Shown here one piece after another: positions 44,883-53,213 of a stretch of 64,000 nucleotides of DNA. Where the stretch lies: positions 186,001 through 250,000 of the forward strand of contig JACERY010000001.1 in the NCBI GenBank assembly GCA_013912105.1, written 5' to 3'. This stretch comes from Acidimicrobiales bacterium. GTDB taxonomy: Bacteria; Actinomycetota; Acidimicrobiia; Acidimicrobiales; UBA8592. The number at the start of each line of letters is the position of its first letter. Within the stretch, counting starts at the first letter, position 1. A program made the position numbers and the translations under genes. The notes below the pieces were generated by a model that saw nothing but the letters and a program-made list of their open reading frames with translations, did not search any database and had not been told where the DNA came from.

Positions 44883-45764
44883 ATGAGCGAATCTAATAAA
44901 GCGGAACTTGTCGGTGACTCTAGACTTGCTTTAATCGGTGCTGCTTTAGCTGTAACAGCTTGGGGTTCTTCAGGAGTGATAGTGAAATACATTTCTGTAA
45001 GTTCAACTGAAATCGCAGTTTATAGATTTACCTTTTACGCAGTTCTCATGGTCTTGTTTTTAAAAGGTCGCGGAACGCCCCTTACGCTAAAAGCGCTCCG
45101 AACATCTCTCTGGGGAGGAATAGCACTTGGATTGAATGTTGCTTTTTTCTTTGAATCTCTTAAGAGGACTACCGTTGTAAACGCAACGATTATCGGATCA
45201 CTCCAACCAGTTCTTATTTCTATTTACAGCTTTAAAGCTTTTGGAGAGAGAATTCGTCGTAAAGACATCCTTCTTGGCCTTCTCGCTTTAATAGGTGCAT
45301 TTGGTGTTGTTGCAGGTTCATCTGGCACAACAGAATGGGATATCACAGGTGACCTCTTTGCCTTTGCAGCACTTTTTACGTGGTCCGCATATTTTGTTGT
45401 ATCTAAGAGAACTCAAGAACTTGTTACACCTTTGGAATTCACTGCTGCATCAGGGGTTATTACAGGTGTGCTTAATTTTGGGATTGCCCTAGTTTTTGGT
45501 ATATCTTTCACTGTCCCATCAAATAAAGACATCTTTTGGATTATTATCTTGGCGACTGTGGCTGGATTAATTGGCCATTCATTAATGAACTGGTCCCTTG
45601 TTAGGATTCCTCTTTGGGTTGGTTCTACCCTTACTCTTTTTGTTCCAGTCGTCTCTGCTTTCCTTGCTTGGGTCTTTTTAAATGAATCATTAAATTTCAT
45701 TCAGATTCTTTCAACTCTTGTCGTAGTTCTCTCACTAGGCATAATCTTGGTTGATCAAGATTGA
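44883..45764 (+). CDS. EamA/DMT-family transporter
   Basis: A 293-residue drug/metabolite exporter with about ten hydrophobic helices and two EamA repeats (first from residue 15, second from about 155). SSGVIVKYISVSSTEIAVYR begins the first repeat and TWSAYFVVSKRTQELVTPLE the second. Exports a small metabolite of unknown identity. Converges on the thiolase gene 28 bases away. Confidence 0.9.
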   Translation: MSESNKAELVGDSRLALIGAALAVTAWGSSGVIVKYISVSSTEIAVYRFTFYAVLMVLFLKGRGTPLTLKALRTSLWGGIALGLNVAFFFESLKRTTVVNATIIGSLQPVLISIYSFKAFGERIRRKDILLGLLALIGAFGVVAGSSGTTEWDITGDLFAFAALFTWSAYFVVSKRTQELVTPLEFTAASGVITGVLNFGIALVFGISFTVPSNKDIFWIIILATVAGLIGHSLMNWSLVRIPLWVGSTLTLFVPVVSAFLAWVFLNESLNFIQILSTLVVVLSLGIILVDQD

Positions 45765-45792
45765 AAGATTAATATAGAAAATTCTCTTTGGT

Positions 45793-46986
45793 TTAGCCTA
45801 TTTCGGTCCCCAATATTGAAACGAAACTTACCATTTCTCCTGGATAGCCACCTAAATTGTGAACTAGTCCTAAGTTTCTTTCAGTTTGAGCAATACGCCT
45901 GTCCTTAGGTGCTTCATCTCTTAATTGAAGCCAACATTCGTAATGCATTCTAATTCCTGAAGCTCCAACAGGATGACCGAAGCTCTTCAATCCGCCATCA
46001 GTATTTACAGGAAGCTTGCCTTCCAGTGAAAAAGTACCATTAAGTACGTCGTTCCATGCTTCCCCCTTTTCAGAGAAACCCAGATCTTCCATAAGTATTA
46101 ACTCCGTAGGAGTGAAACAGTCATGAACTTCTGCCATAGCGAGAACCTCTAATGGGTTATCAATCCCTGCTTGTCGATATGCGTCCTTTGCAGCCGCTTC
46201 GCATTCTGGAAAAGTCGTATAATCGTAGTTTGGGTCCATTAACCCTGCACCATTTCCTGCGACAAAGGAAAGCGCCTTAACAAAAAGTGGCTTTTCGGTG
46301 TACTCGTAAGCCTTTTCAGCTGGCACGATAATCGCTGCGGCTGCCCCATCTGCTACCCCAGCACAATCAAAGACACTAAGTTTCCCTGCAACTGCTGCCA
46401 TATCACAAATCTGCTCTGCCGATATTTCTCGGCGAAATTGTGCCAACGGATTTCTTGCACCGTTGTAATGGTTTTTCTCTGCAATTTTTGCTACGACCAT
46501 TCGTAATTGGTCTTCGTCTATACCGTACTTCTTTGCGTAAGCAGGTAAGACAAGGCTGTACATAGCAGCAGCTGTAAGTGTTCGGTTAGTTCCTGCAGTG
46601 GGAGTCGGGAATGCATTCAACCCCTGAAAACCACTGTCCTTTACTTTTTCAACCCCTACAGCCATAGCGACATCATAAGCTCCACTGGCTACTGCGTAGC
46701 ATGCTTGACGAAGAGCTTCAGACCCTGTTGCACAATAATTTTCAACCCGAGTCACTGGTTTTCCTTCTAACTTCATCGGCATTGATAAGGTCAGCCCACT
46801 CATTCCACTCTGAGCAGTTCCCACCCAATAAGCATCAATGTCCTCTTTACTTAGATTTACTGATTCAAGAGTTTGAGTCGTGGCATCAATGACCAGATCA
46901 TCCTTACTTTTATCCCAATGTTCACGAAATGGCGTGCAACCAATGGAAACTATCGCGACTTTATCTTTAATTCCTCTAGATGCCAT
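45793..46986 (-). CDS. SCP2-type thiolase
   Basis: A 397-residue thiolase of the sterol-carrier-protein-x class, cleaving or condensing 3-ketoacyl-CoA. The nucleophile is Cys85 (NYCATGSEAL). The HDCF motif (EVHDCFTPTEL) and GHPVGASG (catalytic His) are present. The second catalytic Cys of classic thiolases is absent, as the C-terminal motif reads HNLGG. The ATG at 46986 has AAGGATAGG upstream. Upstream ATG at 47022 would overlap the preceding gene. Adjacent to an HMGCS/OB-fold protein, recalling the Ltp2-ChsH2 pairing of steroid side-chain aldolases. Confidence 0.93.
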   Translation of the reverse strand: MASRGIKDKVAIVSIGCTPFREHWDKSKDDLVIDATTQTLESVNLSKEDIDAYWVGTAQSGMSGLTLSMPMKLEGKPVTRVENYCATGSEALRQACYAVASGAYDVAMAVGVEKVKDSGFQGLNAFPTPTAGTNRTLTAAAMYSLVLPAYAKKYGIDEDQLRMVVAKIAEKNHYNGARNPLAQFRREISAEQICDMAAVAGKLSVFDCAGVADGAAAAIIVPAEKAYEYTEKPLFVKALSFVAGNGAGLMDPNYDYTTFPECEAAAKDAYRQAGIDNPLEVLAMAEVHDCFTPTELILMEDLGFSEKGEAWNDVLNGTFSLEGKLPVNTDGGLKSFGHPVGASGIRMHYECWLQLRDEAPKDRRIAQTERNLGLVHNLGGYPGEMVSFVSILGTEIG

Positions 46987-46997
46987 TATGCCTATCC

Positions 46998-48389
46998 TTA
47001 ACGTACCGGTCGTACTTTCCAAAAGTAATTATGAATTCCGTCTGCAGTGAAAATTTTTCTAAACGTTGGTATAACTTCCATACCTATAGATACATCACTG
47101 GGATCGATATCTGTTATTTCGATAGGAATTCGTCCGCCTCCCTCAAAATCAACGACGGCAAAAACAACAGGAGGATTTTCTGAATATACGAGATGGTCAA
47201 TAGTGAATGTTACTATTCTCCCAATTCTATTACTCATTGGAGCTTGCACCATAGAATCAATCTGGTCTTGTTCACTTACCGAGACACGTGATGGAGGCAT
47301 GTGGATTAAACCTGTCTGATCTCCTCTTGAAGCAACAAACCCATGTTTCCAATCAGATTCACGAACAGCAGCAGATGCAGAAATACGGTCGGGGCTTGGT
47401 CGGTTAGGTGGCTGAACTGCGAGCATCCCCTTCCATTGAAGAAATTTTCTATACGAAATTGGTCTAGTTTTTGAAACTTGATCCTGGACTGAACTTGTTA
47501 TTTCTTGATTGTCGCCTGCTTCAAATATCAGTATTTCAACACCATCCACTGTCGAACATAAAGCAATTTTTTCTTCAGGCTTTGCATCTTCAAGTGCAGA
47601 GACTAACAGTAAAGATGCTTCAGCTGTGCCTGCGTTACCAATCGTTGTTGATAAATCATCTACAACAACTTGTATGCCAAGAATCTTTGCGACTTGTTTT
47701 TTGACTCTTTGGTTCTGCCCGACAATAACTATTTTGCTAATTGAATCGGATGTAAGATCTGAATTTTTTAATGCTTCTTCCCATGCACGTGAAATTAGAG
47801 GAGTGTAGGTGGCTTCAACAAAACGTGATTCCCAGGATTTGGACGTTTCGTCTTTAGGGTTCCTCCATCTATCGATAAATTCCTTAGTGACCGAAGCTCC
47901 TCCGATGTAACGTGCAAGTAAAGATCCTTCTTTTTCGTCACCCACAAGTAAAGCAGCTGCTGCGTCCCCACTATTTCGTTCATCTTCCCCCGACGGCAAA
48001 CCAGACCGAATATCGGATTGAACAAGAAGAATTTTTTGCGTAGATAGAAGTGCTGCTTTCAATGCTCCAATTCCAGATTTTAAAGCTCCGCCAAAATCAA
48101 ATGCTTCTGTTGACTCAGGAAGTTGCAAAGCTGAATGGATCACATTTGCATTTGTTTTTTCCATGTAAGGAGGAGTAGATGTTGAGAACCAAATTGAGTT
48201 GGGCTGACAATCTTCTAGATTCGATAAAAGTAATCGAGAGGCTTCAAATCCCATTGTGACAGCATCCTCGTCATGAGCAGCTACAGATCGACGCCCCTCG
48301 GAGATTGAAGAATCAAAAAAATCAGCAATTTCTGACCGATCTAAATGTCGATACGGTACGTACGCAGCTGTTCTAAGAATTCCTCTCAC
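46998..48389 (-). CDS. HMG-CoA-synthase-like / OB-fold (DUF35) fusion, degenerate active site
   Basis: A 463-residue protein. The N-terminal about 330 residues have the HMG-CoA synthase/ketosynthase fold: ILRTAAYVPYRHLDRSEI, DFGGALKSGIGALKAA, GDAAAALLVGD, TIGNAGTAEASLL. The C-terminus, about 330-463, is an OB-fold of the DUF35 type. The position of the nucleophilic Cys (family ACRSGT) is Leu103, and the zinc-ribbon cysteines normally found before PP in the DUF35 part are replaced (SRGDQTGLIHMPPSRVSV). A structural or chaperone-like partner of the thiolase 11 bases downstream is more likely than an active synthase. Confidence 0.82.
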   Translation of the reverse strand: MRGILRTAAYVPYRHLDRSEIADFFDSSISEGRRSVAAHDEDAVTMGFEASRLLLSNLEDCQPNSIWFSTSTPPYMEKTNANVIHSALQLPESTEAFDFGGALKSGIGALKAALLSTQKILLVQSDIRSGLPSGEDERNSGDAAAALLVGDEKEGSLLARYIGGASVTKEFIDRWRNPKDETSKSWESRFVEATYTPLISRAWEEALKNSDLTSDSISKIVIVGQNQRVKKQVAKILGIQVVVDDLSTTIGNAGTAEASLLLVSALEDAKPEEKIALCSTVDGVEILIFEAGDNQEITSSVQDQVSKTRPISYRKFLQWKGMLAVQPPNRPSPDRISASAAVRESDWKHGFVASRGDQTGLIHMPPSRVSVSEQDQIDSMVQAPMSNRIGRIVTFTIDHLVYSENPPVVFAVVDFEGGGRIPIEITDIDPSDVSIGMEVIPTFRKIFTADGIHNYFWKVRPVR

Positions 48390-48476
48390 GAATACAGTCT
48401 AGTGAATTGATTGCATTCTTAGGGTTGTAACCGATTTTGAGCACCTTCTACAGGGATTTCCAGTGCATTTTAGAAG

Positions 48477-49664
48477 CTAACCGACACCTTTTTTATACAG
48501 AAGCATCAGATCTTCTTCACTGTCAGCAGCTAAAAGAGCATCAGTCCACCGATGAAAACGTTGTCCGCCTTCTTCATTCCTACCAAAGTAGAAATGGGAC
48601 TTAGCTCCAGTTTTCACGGTTTTTTGAATCCTGTTTCCGGTGTAGTAATCTTCTTCGGCGACAACGTAACGCAAAAAGTCCATTGTCTGGGCAATAGTTT
48701 CTTTTTGCTCATCGGTTGGCGTAAAGGTAGCTAAAAAATTCTGGTGGGTGACTGAAGTATCAGGATCATCGCCAGGAAATAATTGCGAAACCATAAAGAT
48801 ATGCCCCCCTGCGTCAAATGAGGCTATTGATATATGGGGGAAGATTGTCCAAACTCCGCTAACAAGCTTTTGATGATCCCATTCATCTTCTGGTATATCA
48901 ACTAACTCCAACAATCTATGGTCGGGTGCTTGAACTCTTTGATGCGGCCCCCAATTATCAAAAATTGATTTATTGTTATAGTCCGGACCAAAGGTATCTT
49001 TATGAAGTATTGGGAGATGGTAGAAATCCAAGTAACCATCGTATGCGACTTTCCAGTTCGGCCCTTCAACAGTTTGACGGCCAACTAATTCACAGTTCGT
49101 AAAATCGTGATTCTCTAAGTATTCGTCATAACCAGCTAAAAACTCGCTTAAATGTAACTCATTTCCTGGTGTAATAGAGCCCCAAATAATCCCTACACGT
49201 TCTTCAACATTTAAGGGAGTAAGACCAAGACATGACATATCTACTTCTCCGAAATCTTGGTCATCAAGAATAGCAATAAGGTCACCAGAAAGGTTATAAG
49301 TCCATGCATGATATGGGCATGCAAAGCTTCGAGTTTTTCCACAACCATTATCAACCAGCTGAGCACCTCGATGACTACACATATTAACGAAACCTCGGAC
49401 TACACCATCCTTACTCCGAACAAGAATAAGAGGAACTCCAGAAACTTCCATAGCCTTATAATCACCAGGTTTTTTGAGTTCAGCAGAAAATCCAAGGACT
49501 AAAGGCACGCGAGCAAAAATCTTCTCCATTTCGGCCGACCAACGATCAGGATCAAAGTAATTCTCTACAGGAATTTTTGCTACATCATCAGCAAGCGGCA
49601 CCGTTTTATTCACAGCATGGTGCAAGTGCCCTCGCGCTAATTCAATTAACTTTTCTCTAGACAT
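48477..49664 (-). CDS. Rieske non-heme iron oxygenase, alpha subunit
   Basis: Aromatic/steroid ring-hydroxylating oxygenase of 395 residues. The Rieske [2Fe-2S] ligands are Cys96, His98, Cys116 and His119 (CSHRG and CPYHAW). The mononuclear iron histidines are His216 and His221 (YHLPILH), with a C-terminal Asp expected. It would need a reductase; none is seen nearby. A GGAGGGAAC site precedes the ATG. 87 bases upstream of the HMGCS/thiolase pair on the same strand, so possibly one transcript. Confidence 0.94.
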   Translation of the reverse strand: MSREKLIELARGHLHHAVNKTVPLADDVAKIPVENYFDPDRWSAEMEKIFARVPLVLGFSAELKKPGDYKAMEVSGVPLILVRSKDGVVRGFVNMCSHRGAQLVDNGCGKTRSFACPYHAWTYNLSGDLIAILDDQDFGEVDMSCLGLTPLNVEERVGIIWGSITPGNELHLSEFLAGYDEYLENHDFTNCELVGRQTVEGPNWKVAYDGYLDFYHLPILHKDTFGPDYNNKSIFDNWGPHQRVQAPDHRLLELVDIPEDEWDHQKLVSGVWTIFPHISIASFDAGGHIFMVSQLFPGDDPDTSVTHQNFLATFTPTDEQKETIAQTMDFLRYVVAEEDYYTGNRIQKTVKTGAKSHFYFGRNEEGGQRFHRWTDALLAADSEEDLMLLYKKGVG

Positions 49665-49734
49665 GTTCCCTCCATCGTACCATGTTTAGTTTTGCATGAA
49701 ATTTACTTTGATGTCATTTCTATTTGTAAATTAA

Positions 49735-50427
49735 TCATCTGCATCTACCCGTTTGAACAATTGATTTATTTTCCTGCGAAGTAACTTTTGAAAATTCTTT
49801 ACTTGAAATCCCATATGAAATTCCTTCATTGTCTAATGACCTAGAGAAAATTAAACCAGTAACTTCACCAGCTGCGTTCAGAATCGGCCCCCCCGAATCA
49901 CCTGGAAAAACATTTGCGGACAACTCCACTCCAGATCTTACATACTTTCCTTCCCCATAAATATCTGTAATTGATATGTCAACTAGACGATTAATCCGGA
50001 CTGGTGTGATTTCTATTATTCCTGCGCTGCCAACCATGGCGAAACTTAGCTCTTTTGCCCGAGGGTTATTGATTACTAGAGGATCTCCGAAAACATCCGA
50101 ACTGTCTATTAATGCCAAATCCGTCTCAAAATCTATAGCTATCACGTGGGAACTAATTTCTGTGCCTCCAGAGTCTGTGAGATTTACGCTTTCGACACCA
50201 GCTACAACGTGCGCATTCGTGAGAACTCCTTCTTCTAGAAGAACTCCAGTCCCAAGTGATTTAATTCCGCAAGCTAATCCCTCTATAACAAAGACAGAGC
50301 TTTGGACTTCCTGGATTTTTTTCTCAAGAGCAGCGTTAAGATCCTGTGCTCCAAGTTGATTGCCACTGCAGCTAGTTAGAAAAAGAAATCCCATCGCTAC
50401 TGTAAAAACCCTGAGTCGGATAGACAT
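49735..50427 (-). CDS. Secreted trypsin-like serine protease lipoprotein
   Basis: A 230-residue S1C-type (DegP-like protease domain) lipoprotein without PDZ. The signal peptide ends in LTSC with the lipidated Cys20. Catalytic residues are His73 (TNAHVV), Asp103 (ETDLALID) and Ser178 (PGDSGGP). Acts outside the membrane, in envelope or nutrient proteolysis. It is short because it has only the protease domain. It is divergent from rarD. Confidence 0.93.
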   Translation of the reverse strand: MSIRLRVFTVAMGFLFLTSCSGNQLGAQDLNAALEKKIQEVQSSVFVIEGLACGIKSLGTGVLLEEGVLTNAHVVAGVESVNLTDSGGTEISSHVIAIDFETDLALIDSSDVFGDPLVINNPRAKELSFAMVGSAGIIEITPVRINRLVDISITDIYGEGKYVRSGVELSANVFPGDSGGPILNAAGEVTGLIFSRSLDNEGISYGISSKEFSKVTSQENKSIVQTGRCR

Positions 50428-50523
50428 ATCACAAACGGTAGCGCATCACTTCGATTTATCCCTTTAGGATGGCTACTTGGCATGACTTTTGTGTGTTATT
50501 AGATTCAGTAAAGAAGATATAGG

Positions 50524-51414
50524 ATGAACGATCAAGAGATGCGCGGAGTTTGGCTTGGGCTTTCTGGTTATGTACTTTGGGGGCTTTCGCCAATATTTTG
50601 GAAGGCGCTTGGGCGAGTAGAAGCTCTGGATATTCTCTCATGGCGTATTATTTGCACTTTTATTTTTAGCATTTGCTGTCATCAAGTCCTTAGGTATAGG
50701 AAGATAAAAACTGAACAAAATATTTCTCTATTGAAAAATAAATTCTCTATGATGGCAGGGCTGTTAATCGGTTTCAATTGGGGAATGTTTGTTTGGGCAG
50801 TTGAGACTGATCATGTAGTTGATGCCTCATTAGGCTATTTCATGAATCCACTAATGAACGTGTTTTTAGGTGTCTTTTTTCTTAGAGAAACTCTACGTTC
50901 AGCGCAATGGGCTTCAGTTTTCCTTGCAGCAATCGGGGTAATTTGGCTTACTTTGTCTTTAGGGTCTTTCCCGTGGATTTCGTTAACGCTCGCAACTTCG
51001 TTCGCTGTTTATGGCTTAATAAGAAAAGTTGCTCCGGCCGGGCCACTTGATGGCCTTACCATTGAAACAACTACGCTTTTAATTCCAGCAATTTTTCTTC
51101 TACTGATACGAGGGAATGCTGGTGACAATCTAAGTAGTGATTTTAAAACAACAATCTTGATTGTTCTTTCAGGTTTGGCAACCGGCATTCCGCTCTTATT
51201 TTTTGCTTCTTCAGCCAGAAGAGTCCCTTTGAGTATTCTTGGGTTGCTCCAGTATGTAACACCAACCTTACAATTTCTTCTGGGTGTCTTTGCCTACAAC
51301 GAAGATTTTGATAGCAAAAGGCTTATCGGCTACATGATTGTCTGGGGAGGATTATGCATTTTTGCTTTTGATAGTTTCCGAGTCCATGAGAGTAGAATTA
51401 ATTTTAAGAAATAA
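50524..51414 (+). CDS. rarD: RarD-type EamA transporter
   Basis: A 296-residue DMT permease with about ten helices. The RarD-typical opening GLSGYVLWGLSPIFWKALG and LLIGFNWGMFVWAV, DASLGYFMNPLMNVFLG and ILGLLQYVTPTLQFLLGVF segments support the specific call. RarD proteins are linked to chloramphenicol-resistance-like phenotypes, but the natural substrate is unknown. Transcribed away from the protease. Confidence 0.92.
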   Translation: MNDQEMRGVWLGLSGYVLWGLSPIFWKALGRVEALDILSWRIICTFIFSICCHQVLRYRKIKTEQNISLLKNKFSMMAGLLIGFNWGMFVWAVETDHVVDASLGYFMNPLMNVFLGVFFLRETLRSAQWASVFLAAIGVIWLTLSLGSFPWISLTLATSFAVYGLIRKVAPAGPLDGLTIETTTLLIPAIFLLLIRGNAGDNLSSDFKTTILIVLSGLATGIPLLFFASSARRVPLSILGLLQYVTPTLQFLLGVFAYNEDFDSKRLIGYMIVWGGLCIFAFDSFRVHESRINFKK

Positions 51415-51467
51415 TTTTAAAAATAGAATTCTTAACTCTTTCTTACCTATTTATAAGAAATTCTTTA

Positions 51468-51486
51468 ATATTGTTAGTAACAATAT
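51468..51486. repeat. 19-bp perfect palindrome before the secreted repeat protein gene
   Basis: ATATTGTTA-G-TAACAATAT, nine-base arms around one base, ends 28 bases before the ATG at 51515. Too tight a loop for a hairpin, so an operator is more likely. An imperfect inverted repeat, AGAATTCTTA (from about 51425) with TAAGAAATTCT (to about 51464), lies just upstream and might help end rarD transcription. Confidence 0.5.
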
Positions 51487-51514
51487 GGCCCTACCCCATT
51501 GAAAGGATGGTCAA

Positions 51515-52099
51515 ATGGCCAAAATAAATCTAAAGAAACCCTTTATTACTGCAGTGATATCTTCAATGCTTTTCGCAGGAGCAATAGTTGCGGTACCTCT
51601 GATAGCTTCTGCTGAGAATGAATCAAACTTAGTTCTCAATGAAAGTTTAAATGATGTGGACTCAAACGAAGGTAAAGACGATAAAGAACGATCACCTCGA
51701 GATAAGAAACACAAAAAAGGATTCCACATGTTGGGTGAAATTTTTGAAGATCTTGGCCTTGAGCGAGAAGTAGTAAAAGCAGGTGCTGAAGCTGGCCAGT
51801 CTTTGAACGAATTAGCAGAAGCGAATGGGATTTCTTCACAAACAGTTATTGAAGCAGTGACTAATGCTTTTACTGAAAGACTCAATAATGCGGTTAGTGA
51901 AGGAAAAATCAGTGGCGAAAAAGCATTAGAAATGGCTGCCGAACTGCAAGAAAAAGCTGAAGATTTCGTAAATACTCCAATTGGCGAAGGTAAAGACGAT
52001 AAAGAACGATCACCTCGAGATAAGAAGAGCGATAAGGAATGGTCATCTCCTGATAACAAGAAACCACGAGGTAATTTGGGACCCCCACCAAACGCTTAA
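51515..52099 (+). CDS. Secreted protein with duplicated charged motif
   Basis: Unnamed 194-residue protein. Residues 1-33 are a signal peptide (positive start, hydrophobic core, AxA-like SASA cleavage). The exact 14-residue motif EGKDDKERSPRDKK occurs at 52-65 and 158-171. Between them, a helical region (about 75-155) contains GLEREVVKAGAEAGQSLNELA. That resembles the GxSLxELA-type secreted helical repeats seen in actinobacteria and clostridia. The tail is basic and Pro-rich. Function unknown; possibly a cell-surface or ion-binding polypeptide. GAAAGGATGG precedes the ATG. Confidence 0.7.
   Translation: MAKINLKKPFITAVISSMLFAGAIVAVPLIASAENESNLVLNESLNDVDSNEGKDDKERSPRDKKHKKGFHMLGEIFEDLGLEREVVKAGAEAGQSLNELAEANGISSQTVIEAVTNAFTERLNNAVSEGKISGEKALEMAAELQEKAEDFVNTPIGEGKDDKERSPRDKKSDKEWSSPDNKKPRGNLGPPPNA
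51667..51708 (+). repeat. 42-bp direct repeat, copy 1
   Basis: Identical to 51985-52026 over 42 bases, 318 bases (106 codons) apart, both in the same frame. It encodes EGKDDKERSPRDKK. Identity at third positions shows recent duplication or gene conversion rather than convergence of protein sequence. Confidence 0.9.
51985..52026 (+). repeat. 42-bp direct repeat, copy 2
   Basis: Second copy of the repeat at 51667-51708. Flanking bases differ on both sides, so the repeat unit is well defined. Confidence 0.9.
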
Positions 52100-52117
52100 A
52101 CAACATATAAATTTTTG

Positions 52118-52155
52118 CACCCTTACCGGTATTCCCCCCATCACCGGTAAGGGTG
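52118..52155 (+). terminator. 13-bp perfect stem after the secreted protein gene
   Basis: CACCCTTACCGGT (52118-52130) pairs perfectly with ACCGGTAAGGGTG (52143-52155) across a 12-base loop ATTCCCCCCATC. It follows the secreted repeat protein gene by 18 bases. There is little T-run afterwards (TTATGCGTTTTC), so termination may be weak or the stem may protect the mRNA end. Confidence 0.7.
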
Positions 52156-52238
52156 TTATGCGTTTTCGGCAGAATACTTTCTTACTCTGCACTACTATGA
52201 GTTTGTGCTTAAAAGGGTTGCGTAGGTAGTCTTTACCC

Positions 52239-53213
52239 ATGCGTTCATGGCAAATAGAAGAATTGGGAAATCCAAAGAATGTTTTAAAGATTAATCAGAT
52301 CCCTGATCCCCCGTCTCCCAGTGAAGGAGAGGTCCAAGTCTCAATTCAATCTGTTGGAATCTCATTTCCAGATGTCCTCCAGTGCAGAGGCGAATATCAG
52401 GTTAAGCCTCGGTTGCCTTGGATACCGGGTGGGGAAAGCGCCGGCGTAGTAACAGCGTTAGGGGACAACGTTAAAGACTTTGTCGTAGGAGATCGTGTCA
52501 TGATGCTTGGAGGAGGCTTGGTCGAAAAAGTAAATGTTTCAAGCTTTGGTATTTGGAAAATTCCTGATAATTTTGCTATTGAGAAGGCAGCAGCAGTCCC
52601 TGTAAATTACGGAACTACTTGGTTTGCTTTACATGAAAGAGCTTCTCTTCAGTCTGGAGAGACATTATTAATAACTGGTGCTGCCGGAGGAACAGGATCG
52701 GCGGCCATACAACTAGGTAAAGCCTCCGGAGCTAAAGTCATTGCAATAGCTGGCGGCGAAGAAAAAGTTGCACAAGCGGTCAATTTAGGAGCCGATCACG
52801 TAATCGACCATAAACTAAACCCCGATTGGGTTGAAAAAGTACGAACATTAAGTGATGGAGGCGTCGATATTGCATATGACCCAGTTGGCGGAGAGACCAC
52901 TCATCAAGTGAGAAGATGCATGGCATGGGACGGGAGGCTCCTGATAATAGGGTTTGTCGCCGGCATTCCCAAATTACCAGCAAATCATATGCTTTTGAAA
53001 AACTACAGCGTGGTTGGAGTACATTGGGGAGCTTCTTTAGGACGAAACCCGGCATCACTCAATAACCAAATGATTTCTGTTCTTAATTTAGCTAGTAAGG
53101 GATCTGTAGATCCCTTGATCTACCCGCCCTATGAATTCGATGACGGAGCATTAGCAATCCAAGACCTAGCTGATAGGAAAACCTGGGGTAAGGTAATCGT
53201 TCGTGTCGGGTAG
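52239..53213 (+). CDS. NADPH:quinone reductase-like MDR oxidoreductase
   Basis: A 324-residue zeta-crystallin/quinone-oxidoreductase-type MDR with no zinc-binding cysteines. GRG-like PGGESAGVV, the TWFALHER segment, and nucleotide motif ITGAAGGTGSAAIQLGKASGAKV are diagnostic. Reduces quinones or enoyl-CoAs with NADPH. The gene overlaps the next crotonase gene by 11 bases, showing one operon with that gene and plsC-like 54088. Confidence 0.93.
   Translation: MRSWQIEELGNPKNVLKINQIPDPPSPSEGEVQVSIQSVGISFPDVLQCRGEYQVKPRLPWIPGGESAGVVTALGDNVKDFVVGDRVMMLGGGLVEKVNVSSFGIWKIPDNFAIEKAAAVPVNYGTTWFALHERASLQSGETLLITGAAGGTGSAAIQLGKASGAKVIAIAGGEEKVAQAVNLGADHVIDHKLNPDWVEKVRTLSDGGVDIAYDPVGGETTHQVRRCMAWDGRLLIIGFVAGIPKLPANHMLLKNYSVVGVHWGASLGRNPASLNNQMISVLNLASKGSVDPLIYPPYEFDDGALAIQDLADRKTWGKVIVRVG

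Noticed and set aside
51511..52059. Long open frame on the minus strand opposite the secreted repeat protein gene (about 180 codons, serine/phenylalanine rich)
   Set aside because: It is an antisense shadow of the repeat gene. The plus-strand frame has a signal peptide, ribosome site and meaningful composition, and the minus frame has none.
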